Positions 1-8,604 of a DNA stretch of 64,000 nucleotides are shown here, one piece after another. The stretch's first letter is position 1, and every line of letters begins with the position of its first letter. The notes under the pieces are model-generated. The model was not told where the DNA came from. It did not search any database and saw only the letters and a list, made by a program, of their open reading frames with translations. This DNA comes from Laedolimicola ammoniilytica (GTDB lineage: Bacteria > Bacillota > Clostridia > Lachnospirales > Lachnospiraceae): positions 62,001 through 126,000 of the forward strand of contig NZ_JAOQKC010000006.1 in assembly GCF_025567165.1 (NCBI RefSeq). Direction: 5' to 3'. The position numbers and the translations under genes are program-made.

Positions 1-14
1 TTCAGTTCTTTTCC

Positions 15-1055
15 TTACTGCGCCATTCCGTTCTCTTCGTAATAGGTAAGGAACTCATCTACGTTGGAAGAATCAATATAAGAAGCTCCAAAGGTCAGAT
101 CCTCTGTGTCGGACGGTTTCATCTCGCCGCTCTCCAGCTTCTGGATTCTTGTAAGTACTGCATCTGCGTAATCATTGGAATTCTGATATGCGGACGCCTG
201 GATGCTGCCTTCCTTGATGGCCTTGCAGCCCTGGTACAGTCCGTCGATACCGTATACCAGAACGTGATCCTTGTCTGCCGTCATACCTGCGCCGCGCAGC
301 GCCTCGATTGCGCCCAGGGCCATATCGTCATTCTCAGAGATAACGCCGTCAATCTTATCGCCGTAAGCGGTAATCCAGTCCTCCATACAGGTCATCGCGT
401 CTGCCTTCTGGAATTTCTGGAACTTCTCTGCCAGAACTGTAATATCGTCACGGCCTGCCTCTTCCAGTGCCGCATGGAAGCCTTCTCCTCGGAGAACGGA
501 GCCTGAATAACCTTCCACGCCGCGGAGGATTACAATATTCGCATTCTCAGGAAGCTGCTCAGCTGCTTTTTTTGCTGCCAGATATCCCAGGTCATACTCC
601 GAACATACCCAGGTGGATATCACGTCATGATTCTCTTCGATATCAATCGCATACATTACAACACTGGTTCCGCTGTCCATCAGCTTCTTGAAAGCATCTA
701 CCTGAGCTACATTTCCTGAATAGAGAACCAGGCCATAATCTCCGGCAATCTGAATCTGCTCCAGACACTCCAGTCCCTTTGCGTCGTCGTTTTTAGTATC
801 AAACAGATCTATGGTATAGCCATTTTCCTTTAACTTTTCCTGTGCTGTCACCGCCGTCTGATGATGCCATGCGTCAGACTGGTTACATACCCACGCAATC
901 TTCGTTCCCGCCAGCTCCGCTGCCGCGCCAGAACCTCCATCCTCTGTGGTGGCTGCCGCTGTGTCAGAGGATGGAGTCTCACTCTTTCCTCCACAGCCTG
1001 CCAGCATACCGATTACCATAACTCCTGCTAAAAGTAACGCAATTCTCTTTTTCAT
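15..1055 (-). CDS. Sugar ABC transporter substrate-binding lipoprotein (RbsB-like)
   Basis: A 346-residue periplasmic-binding-protein-type protein. The N-terminus is a lipoprotein signal: a Lys/Arg start, a hydrophobic stretch, then a lipobox ending in LAGC near residue 21, so the mature protein should be anchored to the outer face of the membrane. A Ser/Thr/Gly/Ala-rich linker follows, then a type I binding fold like that of ribose- and galactose-binding proteins (ENDDMALGAIEAL and VYGIDG are typical). It is the last gene seen in a leftward run of alcohol dehydrogenase, ATPase, permease and binding protein, 12 bases after the permease. The ligand cannot be read from sequence; the neighbours suggest a pentose, polyol or deoxysugar. 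Confidence 0.9.
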   Translation of the reverse strand: MKKRIALLLAGVMVIGMLAGCGGKSETPSSDTAAATTEDGGSGAAAELAGTKIAWVCNQSDAWHHQTAVTAQEKLKENGYTIDLFDTKNDDAKGLECLEQIQIAGDYGLVLYSGNVAQVDAFKKLMDSGTSVVMYAIDIEENHDVISTWVCSEYDLGYLAAKKAAEQLPENANIVILRGVEGYSGSVLRGEGFHAALEEAGRDDITVLAEKFQKFQKADAMTCMEDWITAYGDKIDGVISENDDMALGAIEALRGAGMTADKDHVLVYGIDGLYQGCKAIKEGSIQASAYQNSNDYADAVLTRIQKLESGEMKPSDTEDLTFGASYIDSSNVDEFLTYYEENGMAQ

Positions 1056-1067
1056 ACTCTTCCTCCT

Positions 1068-2027
1068 TTATGATGATGTACGTTTTGAACGGGTGAAAGT
1101 ATCCAGACCTACAGCAAGAACTATTACGAGGCCATTTACCACCTGCTGCATATATGAATTCACTCCCATCAGGTTCAATATATTATTAATGATACCAATT
1201 ACAACCGCACCGATAACCGCTCCCCACGCATTACCGGTACCTCCCGCGAAACCGATACCACCAATAACCGCCGCTGCAATTCCCTGGCCCTCATAGCCCT
1301 GCGCTCCTGCCGGAGTTCCCGCGTTAATTCGGGAGCAGTATACAATTCCTGCCAGGCCTGTGAAGGCGCCTGCAACCAGATAAGCCAGAATGGTATATTT
1401 ACGAAGATTGATACCGGAAGCTCTGGCTGCTTCCCGGTTGCCGCCTACCGCATAGAAATTACGTCCCAGACGCGTTTTATCCAGAATCACCCAGAAGATA
1501 ACCGCGCAAACCATCATGATAATGACCGGGTTCGGGATGGGTCCCACATATCCCTGTCCAAGTGCCTTGAAATTCTCGCCTGTTTCGGAGATTGTCATAC
1601 CGTCTGTCAGCAGGTAAACTGCTCCACGTACAGACATCTGCATACCCAATGTCGCCACAAATGGCGGAATATTGAAATAAGCTACAATGATACCAGAGAT
1701 CAGGTTAATCACCACGCCTATCAGGATTGCCACAATCACCGCCAGAATCAAAGATCCGGTTCCCACATATACAAATATGGAAAGGCAGCCCGCAAATACC
1801 AGCGTGGACGCCGCAGCCAAATCCAAGTTGCCTGAAATAATACAGACAGACTCTGCGAAAGCAAGCAGTGCATATACCGATACCTGGCGAAGAATATTGA
1901 TAATATTATCTACCGTCAGAAACCTGTCATTGATAAATGCACAAATAATCATAAAAACCAAGGTAATAACATAAATACTGTATTGTGTCACAAAATTGAC
2001 AGCCTGCTTACTGTTTATTTTCGCCAT
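1068..2027 (-). CDS. Sugar ABC transporter permease (RbsC-like)
   Basis: A 319-residue polytopic membrane protein of the ribose/xylose/galactose permease family, with about nine hydrophobic segments. The cytoplasmic coupling loop (GGNREAARASGI) contains the EAA-type contact site for the ATPase and is a hallmark of this family. Length matches RbsC (about 320 aa). It starts one base after the ATPase stop codon, so the two are translationally coupled, and the binding-protein gene follows. It should form the membrane channel, probably as a homodimer, with the adjacent double ATPase and lipoprotein. Confidence 0.92.
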   Translation of the reverse strand: MAKINSKQAVNFVTQYSIYVITLVFMIICAFINDRFLTVDNIINILRQVSVYALLAFAESVCIISGNLDLAAASTLVFAGCLSIFVYVGTGSLILAVIVAILIGVVINLISGIIVAYFNIPPFVATLGMQMSVRGAVYLLTDGMTISETGENFKALGQGYVGPIPNPVIIMMVCAVIFWVILDKTRLGRNFYAVGGNREAARASGINLRKYTILAYLVAGAFTGLAGIVYCSRINAGTPAGAQGYEGQGIAAAVIGGIGFAGGTGNAWGAVIGAVVIGIINNILNLMGVNSYMQQVVNGLVIVLAVGLDTFTRSKRTSS

Positions 2028-2028
2028 T

Positions 2029-3522
2029 CTAGTGTCCTCCTGTCGCCAGTTGCATAACGCTTACCTGACTGATATCTTCATTTTCCAGTTCCCCTTTGAT
2101 CTCACCCTCTGCCATAACGTAAATCCGCTTACACATACCAATCAGCTCCGGCAGCTCGGACGAAATCATAAGCACAGCCATTCCTGCCTCAGCCATTTCA
2201 TTCATCAGTTCATAGATTTCATATTTGGCTCCCACATCAATGCCTCGCGTGGGCTCATCCAGTATCAGAACCTTCGGATTCGACATCAGCCACTTTGCCA
2301 GCACCAGCTTCTGCTGATTTCCGCCGGAAAGCGTGTAGGCATCCACATTCATACTGTTCGCCTTGATTCGAAGGCGTTTGAAATAATCCTGTACCTGTTC
2401 CTTTTCCTTTTTCTTATTAAGAAAGCCAGCTTTGCAGAGACTTTTCAAGTTTGGAAGTGAAATATTTTCTTTGATACTTCTACAGGGGATAATTCCGTAT
2501 TTTCTTCTGTCCTCGGTAGCCATCACCAGACCGTTGTTAATTGCCTCCTTCACCGTCATGCTGGTGTAGGTTTTTCCATCCAGTACCAGCTCCCCTGACT
2601 CAAAGGGATCCAGGCCGCAGATAGCGCGTACGGTTTCGGTTCTTCCTGCTCCTACCAGTCCGGCCATTCCCACGATTTCTCCGGCCCGCAGCTTCAGGTT
2701 AATATTGCGGCTGGTTCTTCCTGCATTCAGATCCTTTACTTCCAGCAGGACTTTCCCGGGTTCTCCCTTTTTCACCGGGTAGATATTCTCCACCGCCCGG
2801 CCTACCATCGCGGAAATAACCTTCTTTTCATCGAACTCACTGATCGGTCCTGTCTGGACGCTGTGGCCGTCTCTCATAATCGTGATATAGTCGCTGAGTT
2901 CAAAAACCTCTTCCATTTTATGGGAAATATAGATCACAGCGCAGTTGTTTTTCCGAAGCTCATGAATCTTTGCAAACAGTCTTTCTGACTCATGCTGTGT
3001 CAGGGAGGAGGTCGGCTCATCCATGATTACGATGTTCGCGCCCTTATTGGTCGCCTTTGCAATCTCAATCATCTGCGCGTCTGAAATGGGAACCTCTGCC
3101 ATTATCGTCGTCGCTTTTACATGGATACCTTCCCTGTCCAGAAGCTCCTGCGCTTCCCGGTTGATTTTCTTCCAGTCTACCAGTCCCAGCTTGGTCGTCG
3201 GATGATGGCCCAGACACAGGTTTTCCGCTACCGTAAGTCCCGGCACATAGACCAGTTCCTGAAAGATCATGGCGATTCCCAGCTTCTCCGCCATACCCGG
3301 AGAGGTGATATTTTCTACCTTTCCATGTACCGCGACGGTTCCCTCGTTCGCCTTGTGCATTCCGTTGATTACTTTCATCAAGGTCGATTTTCCGGCTCCG
3401 TTCTCACCTACGAGAGAATGAACCGTACCCTTCTTTACCCCGAAGCTTACATGATCCAGAGCTTTCACGCCCGGAAATGTTTTTGTTATGTTGGACAGCT
3501 CCAATGCATATTCTTCACTCAT
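2029..3522 (-). CDS. Sugar ABC transporter ATP-binding protein, two ATPase domains (RbsA-like)
   Basis: A 497-residue protein with two tandem nucleotide-binding domains, as in RbsA, MglA and XylG. The first domain has Walker A GENGAGKST at residues 39-47, a weak signature region (PISDAQ, near 145-150) and Walker B IVIMDEP near 164-170. The second has a degenerate Walker A (GLVGAGRTE), a canonical LSGGNQQK signature near 400 and Walker B LILDEPT. A degenerate P-loop in the C-terminal half is usual in this family. The gene lies 9 bases after the dehydrogenase and 1 base before the permease, so all four genes probably share the promoter at 4642-4670. Confidence 0.94.
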   Translation of the reverse strand: MSEEYALELSNITKTFPGVKALDHVSFGVKKGTVHSLVGENGAGKSTLMKVINGMHKANEGTVAVHGKVENITSPGMAEKLGIAMIFQELVYVPGLTVAENLCLGHHPTTKLGLVDWKKINREAQELLDREGIHVKATTIMAEVPISDAQMIEIAKATNKGANIVIMDEPTSSLTQHESERLFAKIHELRKNNCAVIYISHKMEEVFELSDYITIMRDGHSVQTGPISEFDEKKVISAMVGRAVENIYPVKKGEPGKVLLEVKDLNAGRTSRNINLKLRAGEIVGMAGLVGAGRTETVRAICGLDPFESGELVLDGKTYTSMTVKEAINNGLVMATEDRRKYGIIPCRSIKENISLPNLKSLCKAGFLNKKKEKEQVQDYFKRLRIKANSMNVDAYTLSGGNQQKLVLAKWLMSNPKVLILDEPTRGIDVGAKYEIYELMNEMAEAGMAVLMISSELPELIGMCKRIYVMAEGEIKGELENEDISQVSVMQLATGGH

Positions 3523-3531
3523 AGGCGCTCC

Positions 3532-4587
3532 TTACTCCATTGTAAAAATCACTTTATATGCTTCCCGTTTCTTAATCATTTCCACGCCCTTTTCCGCTTC
3601 ATCAATCGGCAGTACATGGCTGTAGAATTCTTTCGGGTCTACTTTTCCTTCTCTGATTAATTCTAATATTTCCTCATGCTGACGGTGCTCATGATAAGGC
3701 CAGTTCAGCATCTGGAGTCTTACATTGTTCGGTAAATCCTGCAGATCCAGTGTGGAATGTCCTTTATGCAATACGCCGTAGATACCTACCAGTCCGCCCG
3801 GAACCAGGAACTTTGCTCCCTGTTTGATGATGTCTACGCTTCCTACCGCATCCACTACTACGTCAAATCTTCTATCTCCTATCGCTTCCTCTACATTTTC
3901 TGTATGGGAATTTACTGTCATGTCTACCTTTGCCAGGTTTTTAATACGAGCCAGTCGCTCGTCGTGATGTCCGATATTTCCTACCCATTCTGCTCCCAGA
4001 CATTTCGCGAAAATCGATAAGCCCAACGCTACAGCGCCATCTCCGAAAATCAATACCCGGGAACCCTTTTTCACGCCGAAATTTTTCAGCGCACTGTAGT
4101 TTTCCTTCAGGGTCAGAATCATAACCGCATCCGGATCTGACATTCCTTCCGGAATCGGTTTCGTCAGGAAATCGATGGGGTCATCCAGATTCTTTGTAAA
4201 TTCATACTCTGATTTTAAGCCATCCTCAAAAATCGCCTGTGCGTCAAAGGTCACGCAATAGCCGTTCATGCCGCCCCAGTTATTGTGGTAGCCCTCTACC
4301 GGAAGGCCGATGGGACAAGTAACCCGATCACCTACCTTATAATTCCGGACCTTGCTTCCCACTTTTTCGATGACGCCGACACCCTCATGTCCCACCAGCG
4401 TCGGATACTCAATCGGCATCTCGCCCACGCTTCCATAACCGATAATTTTCAGGTCTGTGCTGCTGCAAAGACCGCAAGCCGTCACGCGTACCAGACATTC
4501 ATAATCATCTGTAATGTCCGGAGCCGGAACCTCTACCACTTCTACTGTTCCATCCCCCTTGGCACACACCGCTTTCATCTTTTTCAT
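3532..4587 (-). CDS. Zinc-dependent medium-chain alcohol/polyol dehydrogenase
   Basis: A 351-residue MDR-family dehydrogenase, probably oxidising a sugar alcohol or sugar with NAD(P)+. The likely catalytic zinc ligand is Cys38 or Cys41, with the GHEGVG motif at 66-71 (His67, Glu68). The Rossmann glycine motif is GDGAVALG. The four-cysteine structural-zinc loop of classical ADHs is absent between GDRVTCPIG and the following segment. An open frame extends upstream to 4683, but I chose the ATG at 4587 because an AGGAGG-like site sits 6-7 bases before it, and the upstream extension would overlap the promoter. It is the first gene of the transporter operon, so its substrate is probably the imported compound. 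A reaction assignment beyond polyol/alcohol oxidation is not supported. Confidence 0.88.
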   Translation of the reverse strand: MKKMKAVCAKGDGTVEVVEVPAPDITDDYECLVRVTACGLCSSTDLKIIGYGSVGEMPIEYPTLVGHEGVGVIEKVGSKVRNYKVGDRVTCPIGLPVEGYHNNWGGMNGYCVTFDAQAIFEDGLKSEYEFTKNLDDPIDFLTKPIPEGMSDPDAVMILTLKENYSALKNFGVKKGSRVLIFGDGAVALGLSIFAKCLGAEWVGNIGHHDERLARIKNLAKVDMTVNSHTENVEEAIGDRRFDVVVDAVGSVDIIKQGAKFLVPGGLVGIYGVLHKGHSTLDLQDLPNNVRLQMLNWPYHEHRQHEEILELIREGKVDPKEFYSHVLPIDEAEKGVEMIKKREAYKVIFTME

Positions 4588-4641
4588 ATCGTACCTCCTT
4601 TTTGTTTTTTTGTTTTCCTGTCTTTTTGTTTTTCTAAGGTT

Positions 4642-4670
4642 ATTATATGGTTCTTTCTTCAGTTTGTCAA
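4642..4670 (-). promoter_or_regulatory. Promoter of the dehydrogenase-transporter operon
   Basis: On the minus strand, TTGACA (4665-4670) and TATAAT (4642-4647) are exact consensus boxes separated by 17 bases. The predicted start site is about 50 bases before the dehydrogenase ATG. The -35 box lies in a TTTGTCAA sequence that recurs in the ROK gene promoter region, so a shared repressor could block both. Confidence 0.8.
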
Positions 4671-4677
4671 TATAGTT

Positions 4678-4694
4678 AGTCAATTAAATTGTCT
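4678..4694. promoter_or_regulatory. Candidate operator palindrome upstream of the dehydrogenase promoter
   Basis: The 17-base sequence AGTCAATTAAATTGTCT is an inverted repeat around a central A, with one mismatched pair. It begins 7 bases upstream of the -35 box of the minus-strand promoter. It could be a site for the adjacent ROK regulator; that link is inference. Confidence 0.45.
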
Positions 4695-4801
4695 AATTCA
4701 TCAGTTTTACTAAATATCTGCGCATATTTTGTGCATATTTTCTAATCCACTTTGATTATCCTTCTTTATTTTATTTTAATTTCTGTTTGATTTCTTTTTA
4801 G

Positions 4802-4830
4802 TTTGTCAACTTTGTTATTTTTTTGTTGAC
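4802..4830. promoter_or_regulatory. Candidate ROK operator, inverted repeat TTTGTCAAC / GTTGAC
   Basis: TTTGTCAAC at 4802-4810 and GTTGAC at 4825-4830 form an inverted repeat that covers the -35 box of the ROK gene promoter. The half-site TTTGTCAA occurs again at 4663-4670 over the -35 box of the divergent promoter. The arrangement fits autorepression plus repression of the transporter operon. No binding evidence is available. Confidence 0.5.
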
Positions 4831-4854
4831 TTTTTTCACATCTGAGTGGATAAT
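4826..4854 (+). promoter_or_regulatory. Promoter of the ROK regulator gene
   Basis: TTGACT (4826-4831) and GATAAT (4849-4854) are spaced by 17 bases. The predicted start near 4861 lies downstream of the GTG at 4846 in the same frame, which rules that GTG out as the translation start from this promoter and favours the ATG at 4900. Confidence 0.7.
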
Positions 4855-4899
4855 AAAAGAAACAACAGGTTATATTCCTTGAAGAAAGAGGATTCTGCT

Positions 4900-6162
4900 A
4901 TGAAAAAACCCATTGGAGCAAAACCCGGCGATCTGCGCCGCCAGAATTATCAGGCCATTTTACAGCTTTTCCGGGATAAGGACCAGCTTGCTGTACGTGA
5001 TATCATGGAAGTCGTTTCCCTCAGTAAAACAGCTATCACCAACATCCTTACTAATTTAATCGAGATGGGTACGATCCATTCTATCGGGAAAGGCGATTCC
5101 ACCACGCAGGGAGGGAAAAAGCCGGAGCTTTATGCACTGAATCCCAATTACAGATATTCCATGACGGTATTTTTTTCTCAACACTCCTGCTTTTGCCAGA
5201 TTTATAATTTGAATTATAACTGCATCGCCGAGCTGTACCAGAAAAGCGAATCCGGAACGGAATATACCTATCCCGAGGCTCTCTCTGTCATGGTTGCCCA
5301 GATACAGACGCTTTTAGCACAGACCCGCCTTACGGAAGATCAGTTATGCGGCATCGTGTTCCACTGCCCGGGTATTGTTCTCAGTCAGGAAGGAATTATA
5401 TCCCGGCCGATTCTGGATCCCGGCTGGCCCTCCAATCTGCATGTGATCGAAGATTTGCGGCGGCTGCTTCCGTTTTCCGTCCCTTTCTATCTGGATAACT
5501 CAAGCCGTTACTACGGCTATTATGAATTATTAAATCATCCCATCCGACGGACGCAGAATATTGTAACCATCTTTTCCAGCACTACTGTCGGAGGCAGTAA
5601 TATCCGTATGGGACATCTGAACCACGGGCTTACCGGACTGGTGGGAGAGTACGGACATATCACGACGGATTATACCTTCGCAAGGCGCTGCAAATGCGGA
5701 AATTATGGCTGCTTTGAGACCGGCGTCGGTACCGATTATGTCATTCCCCGGATCCAGAAGGAGCTGAAATTACACACACAGTCCTTGCTGAAGCAGGATA
5801 TTTCCTCCCTCACCATGCATGACATCTTTCTGGCTGCCAACGCCGGCGATCATTTTGCCCAGAAGCAGTTGGATTTTCTTATCCAGCAATTTTCCATCCT
5901 GCTCTATAACCTGCAGATTGCCTATGACCCCAACGAGATTATCATTCAGGGAGAATACGCCGAATCCGAAGGGTATTTTCAGGATAATCTCCGCAAGACG
6001 ATTCAGCTGCTCTCTCTGCATAACATTCAAAATGAAGTAAAACTCACCTTCAGCTTTTCCGGCAGAGGATCCACGCCGGAATTCTGCCTTCCCTATGCTA
6101 TGATGGGCGCGTCTCTTTTCTGCTTTGATCGGTATTTCAGTCAGCTGGATTTTCATCTGTAA
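4900..6162 (+). CDS. ROK-family transcriptional repressor
   Basis: A 420-residue protein. An N-terminal winged helix-turn-helix (about residues 10-75, including SLSKTAITNILTNLIEMG) is followed by a ROK sugar-kinase-like domain. The ROK zinc motif CKCGNYGCFE is at 264-273. The position that carries the catalytic Asp in ROK kinases reads LDNSSRYYG here, so this is a sugar-sensing regulator rather than a kinase. The ATG at 4900 is preceded by AGAGGA. It is divergent from the dehydrogenase-ABC operon, and matching TTTGTCAA half-sites lie in both promoters, so it most likely represses that operon until its sugar or sugar phosphate binds. The relatives NagC, Mlc and XylR behave this way. Confidence 0.88.
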   Translation: MKKPIGAKPGDLRRQNYQAILQLFRDKDQLAVRDIMEVVSLSKTAITNILTNLIEMGTIHSIGKGDSTTQGGKKPELYALNPNYRYSMTVFFSQHSCFCQIYNLNYNCIAELYQKSESGTEYTYPEALSVMVAQIQTLLAQTRLTEDQLCGIVFHCPGIVLSQEGIISRPILDPGWPSNLHVIEDLRRLLPFSVPFYLDNSSRYYGYYELLNHPIRRTQNIVTIFSSTTVGGSNIRMGHLNHGLTGLVGEYGHITTDYTFARRCKCGNYGCFETGVGTDYVIPRIQKELKLHTQSLLKQDISSLTMHDIFLAANAGDHFAQKQLDFLIQQFSILLYNLQIAYDPNEIIIQGEYAESEGYFQDNLRKTIQLLSLHNIQNEVKLTFSFSGRGSTPEFCLPYAMMGASLFCFDRYFSQLDFHL

Positions 6163-6165
6163 AAA

Positions 6166-6209
6166 GAGTACGCATCTTTGCAAGCTCTGCTTGTTTTTAT
6201 GGAATAAGG
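6166..6209 (+). repeat. Partial copy of an intergenic hairpin repeat (family A)
   Basis: These 44 bases match 9452-9495 at 40 of 44 positions, and all four differences are transitions. The core is a hairpin with GCAAG and CTTG arms followed by TTTTTATGGAAT. The copy begins four bases after the ROK stop codon and runs into the terminator hairpin at 6208. Confidence 0.75.
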
Positions 6210-6245
6210 GCGCCGCAAAATCACAAATTAGATTTTGCGGCGCCC
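6208..6245. terminator. Bidirectional terminator between the ROK and aldo/keto reductase genes
   Basis: A perfect 15-base inverted repeat, GGGCGCCGCAAAATC (6208-6222) with its complement at 6231-6245, encloses an 8-base loop. It lies between two convergent genes. T-runs on both sides are short, so termination strength is uncertain. Confidence 0.65.
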
Positions 6246-6271
6246 CTTCTTTCAATCCTTTCCAGCTTCCG

Positions 6272-7105
6272 TTAAAACGGAACTTTATCCGGATCATTTC
6301 CGTCAGCAAAGCCTTCCAAAACATCAAGCTTTCTCATATCTTCTTCTGCAATTTCAAAATTCTCAACCTCCAGATTCGCCCGCATTCTATCTTCATTCAC
6401 GGATTTTGACAGCGGCAGGAAGCCATGCTGCAGATTCCATTTAATGCAAATCTGTGCCGGTGTTTTTCCATAGTGCTCTGCCATCTCGGAAAGCTCCTTC
6501 GAATTCAATAATTTTCCATTTCCCAGAGGACTGTACGCTTCCAGCAGGATCTGATGCTCTCGGCACAGAGAGACGATATCTGCCTGAACCATTCCCGGAT
6601 GGAGCTCCAATTGGTTTACCATAGGAATTACCTCTGCATCTAAAAGCGGCGTCAGGTGATTTCTTCGGAAATTCGACACGCCAATCGCCCTTACTTTCCC
6701 CGACTTATACAGATCGGTCAGAGCTTCCCAGGTTTCTCTGTTTAACGCTTCCCAGCAACGATACTGATTCGGAGACGCAGGCCAGTGGATCAAATATAAA
6801 TCCAGATAATCAGTCTGTAAATCTTTTAATGTTTTTTCAAACGCTCTAATTGTCCGTCCATATCCGCGATCGCTATTCCAAACTTTTCCGGTCAGAAAGA
6901 GCTCTTCCCTCGCAATCCCTGAATTCTTAATACCGTTTCCCACGCTCTCCTCATTTCCGTATACCATTGCAGCATCGATATGATGATATCCCAGTCTGAT
7001 CGCTGTTTCAACGGCCTTTTCACAGGTTTCCCCATCCGGCGTTTTCCAGGTTCCGTATCCGATTTCCGGGATGCTGACTCCATTTCTTAATTCATAATTT
7101 TTCAT
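6272..7105 (-). CDS. Aldo/keto reductase
   Basis: A 277-residue (beta/alpha)8 NADPH-type aldo/keto reductase of usual length. The catalytic tetrad is complete: Asp44, Tyr49 (DAAMVYG), Lys74 (TGKVW) and His107 (IHWP). The C-terminal cofactor motif (PLSKSVNEDRMRANL) is recognisable. It is the last gene of the deoC-like/kinase operon and overlaps the kinase end by 14 bases, which indicates translational coupling. AKRs act on aldoses, ketoses and small aldehydes. Here it may reduce an aldehyde released by the aldolase or interconvert the sugar and polyol; this is inference. The ribosome binding site AAGGAG is about 12 bases from the ATG, which is rather far. Confidence 0.9.
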   Translation of the reverse strand: MKNYELRNGVSIPEIGYGTWKTPDGETCEKAVETAIRLGYHHIDAAMVYGNEESVGNGIKNSGIAREELFLTGKVWNSDRGYGRTIRAFEKTLKDLQTDYLDLYLIHWPASPNQYRCWEALNRETWEALTDLYKSGKVRAIGVSNFRRNHLTPLLDAEVIPMVNQLELHPGMVQADIVSLCREHQILLEAYSPLGNGKLLNSKELSEMAEHYGKTPAQICIKWNLQHGFLPLSKSVNEDRMRANLEVENFEIAEEDMRKLDVLEGFADGNDPDKVPF

Positions 7106-8603
7106 ACGCGTGTTCTACTCCTTTCATTGCTTCATACACTTCATTAAACCTTGTTTTTGCCGCATGATATTCTTTTCGATGCTGTAAATCCGGCTGCTGT
7201 ATATATTTTATTTTCTGAAATCGTTCTATGGCAGAAAAATCCTTAAAAATTCCTGCTCCAACTCCTGCATTTACCGCTGCTCCCATGGCTCCGGCCTCAT
7301 CCAGAAGCTCCGGAACGATGATTCGGGTCTCCCATACATCTGCCATGATTTTCCGCCAGATTTCTCCTTTTGCCCCACCTCCCAGCACGGTTATTTCCTC
7401 TATGTGCATCTGTGTCTTCAGGATATCCAAAATGAGCGAAAGATTATAGATCACACCTTCCACTGCACTTCTAATCATGTCATTTCTTGTGGTATCTGCC
7501 TGGATCCCATAAAAACAGCCTTTGGCGTCCGGATCCCACCTGGGCGCCCTCTCCCCCAGCAGATAAGGAAGAAAGGTTACTCCTCCCGCGCCCGGACTGC
7601 TTTTTTCTGCTTCCCGATTCATCTCTTCATAAACAGAGCCTTGCCCTTCCTTTTTTTCGGGATTCAGGAAACCCTTAAGCCAGCTGTAGGAACCGCCTGC
7701 GTACTGCATGGTTCCGTTCGGGGCATATAAACCGGGAACCATATGTGCCCAGGTTACGGTACGCATCTGGGGATCCAGAAGCGGCTGTTCGCTGGTGGTT
7801 GTAATCCATGCGGATGTTCCCATACAGCAAAATGTCTTTCCACTGCTGACCGATCCAGCTCCCACATTCGTAGCCACTCCGTCTCCCGCGCCTATGATTA
7901 CCGCTGTTTCCTTTGTAAGCCCGGTCTGCCGCGCCGCTTCTTCTGTGATTTTTCCCGCACAAAACGTGGACGGCTTCACATCCGGCAACTTACTTCGGTC
8001 GATTCCCGATAATTTCAGAAGCTCCTCTGACCAATCCAGCCTTTTTAAATCGAAAAAACCACAGCCATTTGCATCCGAATAATCCGTACAAAATACTCCC
8101 GTTAATTTTTGCACCATAAAATCCTTTGCATTCAACATCTTATACGTATTCCGGTATACTTCAGGCTCATGCTTTTTCACCCACATCAGCTTCTGGATGC
8201 CGTAAGACGCCGTATTCCGATGCCCCGTTATCTGATAATATTCCCACTGACTGATTGCTTTTTCGATTTCCTCCGCTTCCTGCTGCGCTCTCTGATCGGC
8301 CCAGATAATGGATGGACGAAGCGGTTTTCCTTCCCTGTCCACACACAGGCAGCCCATCATCTGGCCGCTGAAGCTGACTGCCCGGATTCGTTCCGGCTGA
8401 ATGCCCGTACGCGCCAGAAGCTTTCTGGTCGAAGCACAAAATGCGCTCCACCAATCTTCTGCGTCCTGCTCCGCCCAGTTTCCGTTATAGTAGTGAACCG
8501 GATAGCTTTCTATTTCAGAATCCACCAGTTCTCCTTCCGTTGTAAAAAGAGTGGCTTTATCTCCGGATGTTCCCAAATCATGTGCCAGCAGATACTCTTT
8601 CAT
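7092..8603 (-). CDS. FGGY-family carbohydrate kinase (xylulokinase-like)
   Basis: A 503-residue sugar kinase. The N-terminal phosphate-binding motif DLGTSGDKATLF, the WADQRAQQEAEEI segment and the C-terminal LGGGAKGEIW and GAMGAAVNAG motifs are typical of the FGGY family, and the overall pattern is closest to xylulokinases. The open frame starts at 8633, but I chose the ATG at 8603: AAGGAG lies 7-8 bases before it, and the ATG falls one base after the deoC stop. It should phosphorylate a ketose or polyol imported by the locus. FGGY substrates cannot be assigned from motifs alone; D-xylulose, L-ribulose and deoxyketoses are all possible. Confidence 0.88.
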   Translation of the reverse strand: MKEYLLAHDLGTSGDKATLFTTEGELVDSEIESYPVHYYNGNWAEQDAEDWWSAFCASTRKLLARTGIQPERIRAVSFSGQMMGCLCVDREGKPLRPSIIWADQRAQQEAEEIEKAISQWEYYQITGHRNTASYGIQKLMWVKKHEPEVYRNTYKMLNAKDFMVQKLTGVFCTDYSDANGCGFFDLKRLDWSEELLKLSGIDRSKLPDVKPSTFCAGKITEEAARQTGLTKETAVIIGAGDGVATNVGAGSVSSGKTFCCMGTSAWITTTSEQPLLDPQMRTVTWAHMVPGLYAPNGTMQYAGGSYSWLKGFLNPEKKEGQGSVYEEMNREAEKSSPGAGGVTFLPYLLGERAPRWDPDAKGCFYGIQADTTRNDMIRSAVEGVIYNLSLILDILKTQMHIEEITVLGGGAKGEIWRKIMADVWETRIIVPELLDEAGAMGAAVNAGVGAGIFKDFSAIERFQKIKYIQQPDLQHRKEYHAAKTRFNEVYEAMKGVEHAYEKL

Positions 8604-8604
8604 T

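Noticed and set aside
4846..4899. Upstream GTG start for the ROK regulator
   Set aside because: The predicted -10 box overlaps it (4849-4854), so it would not be on the transcript; the ATG at 4900 has AGAGGA.
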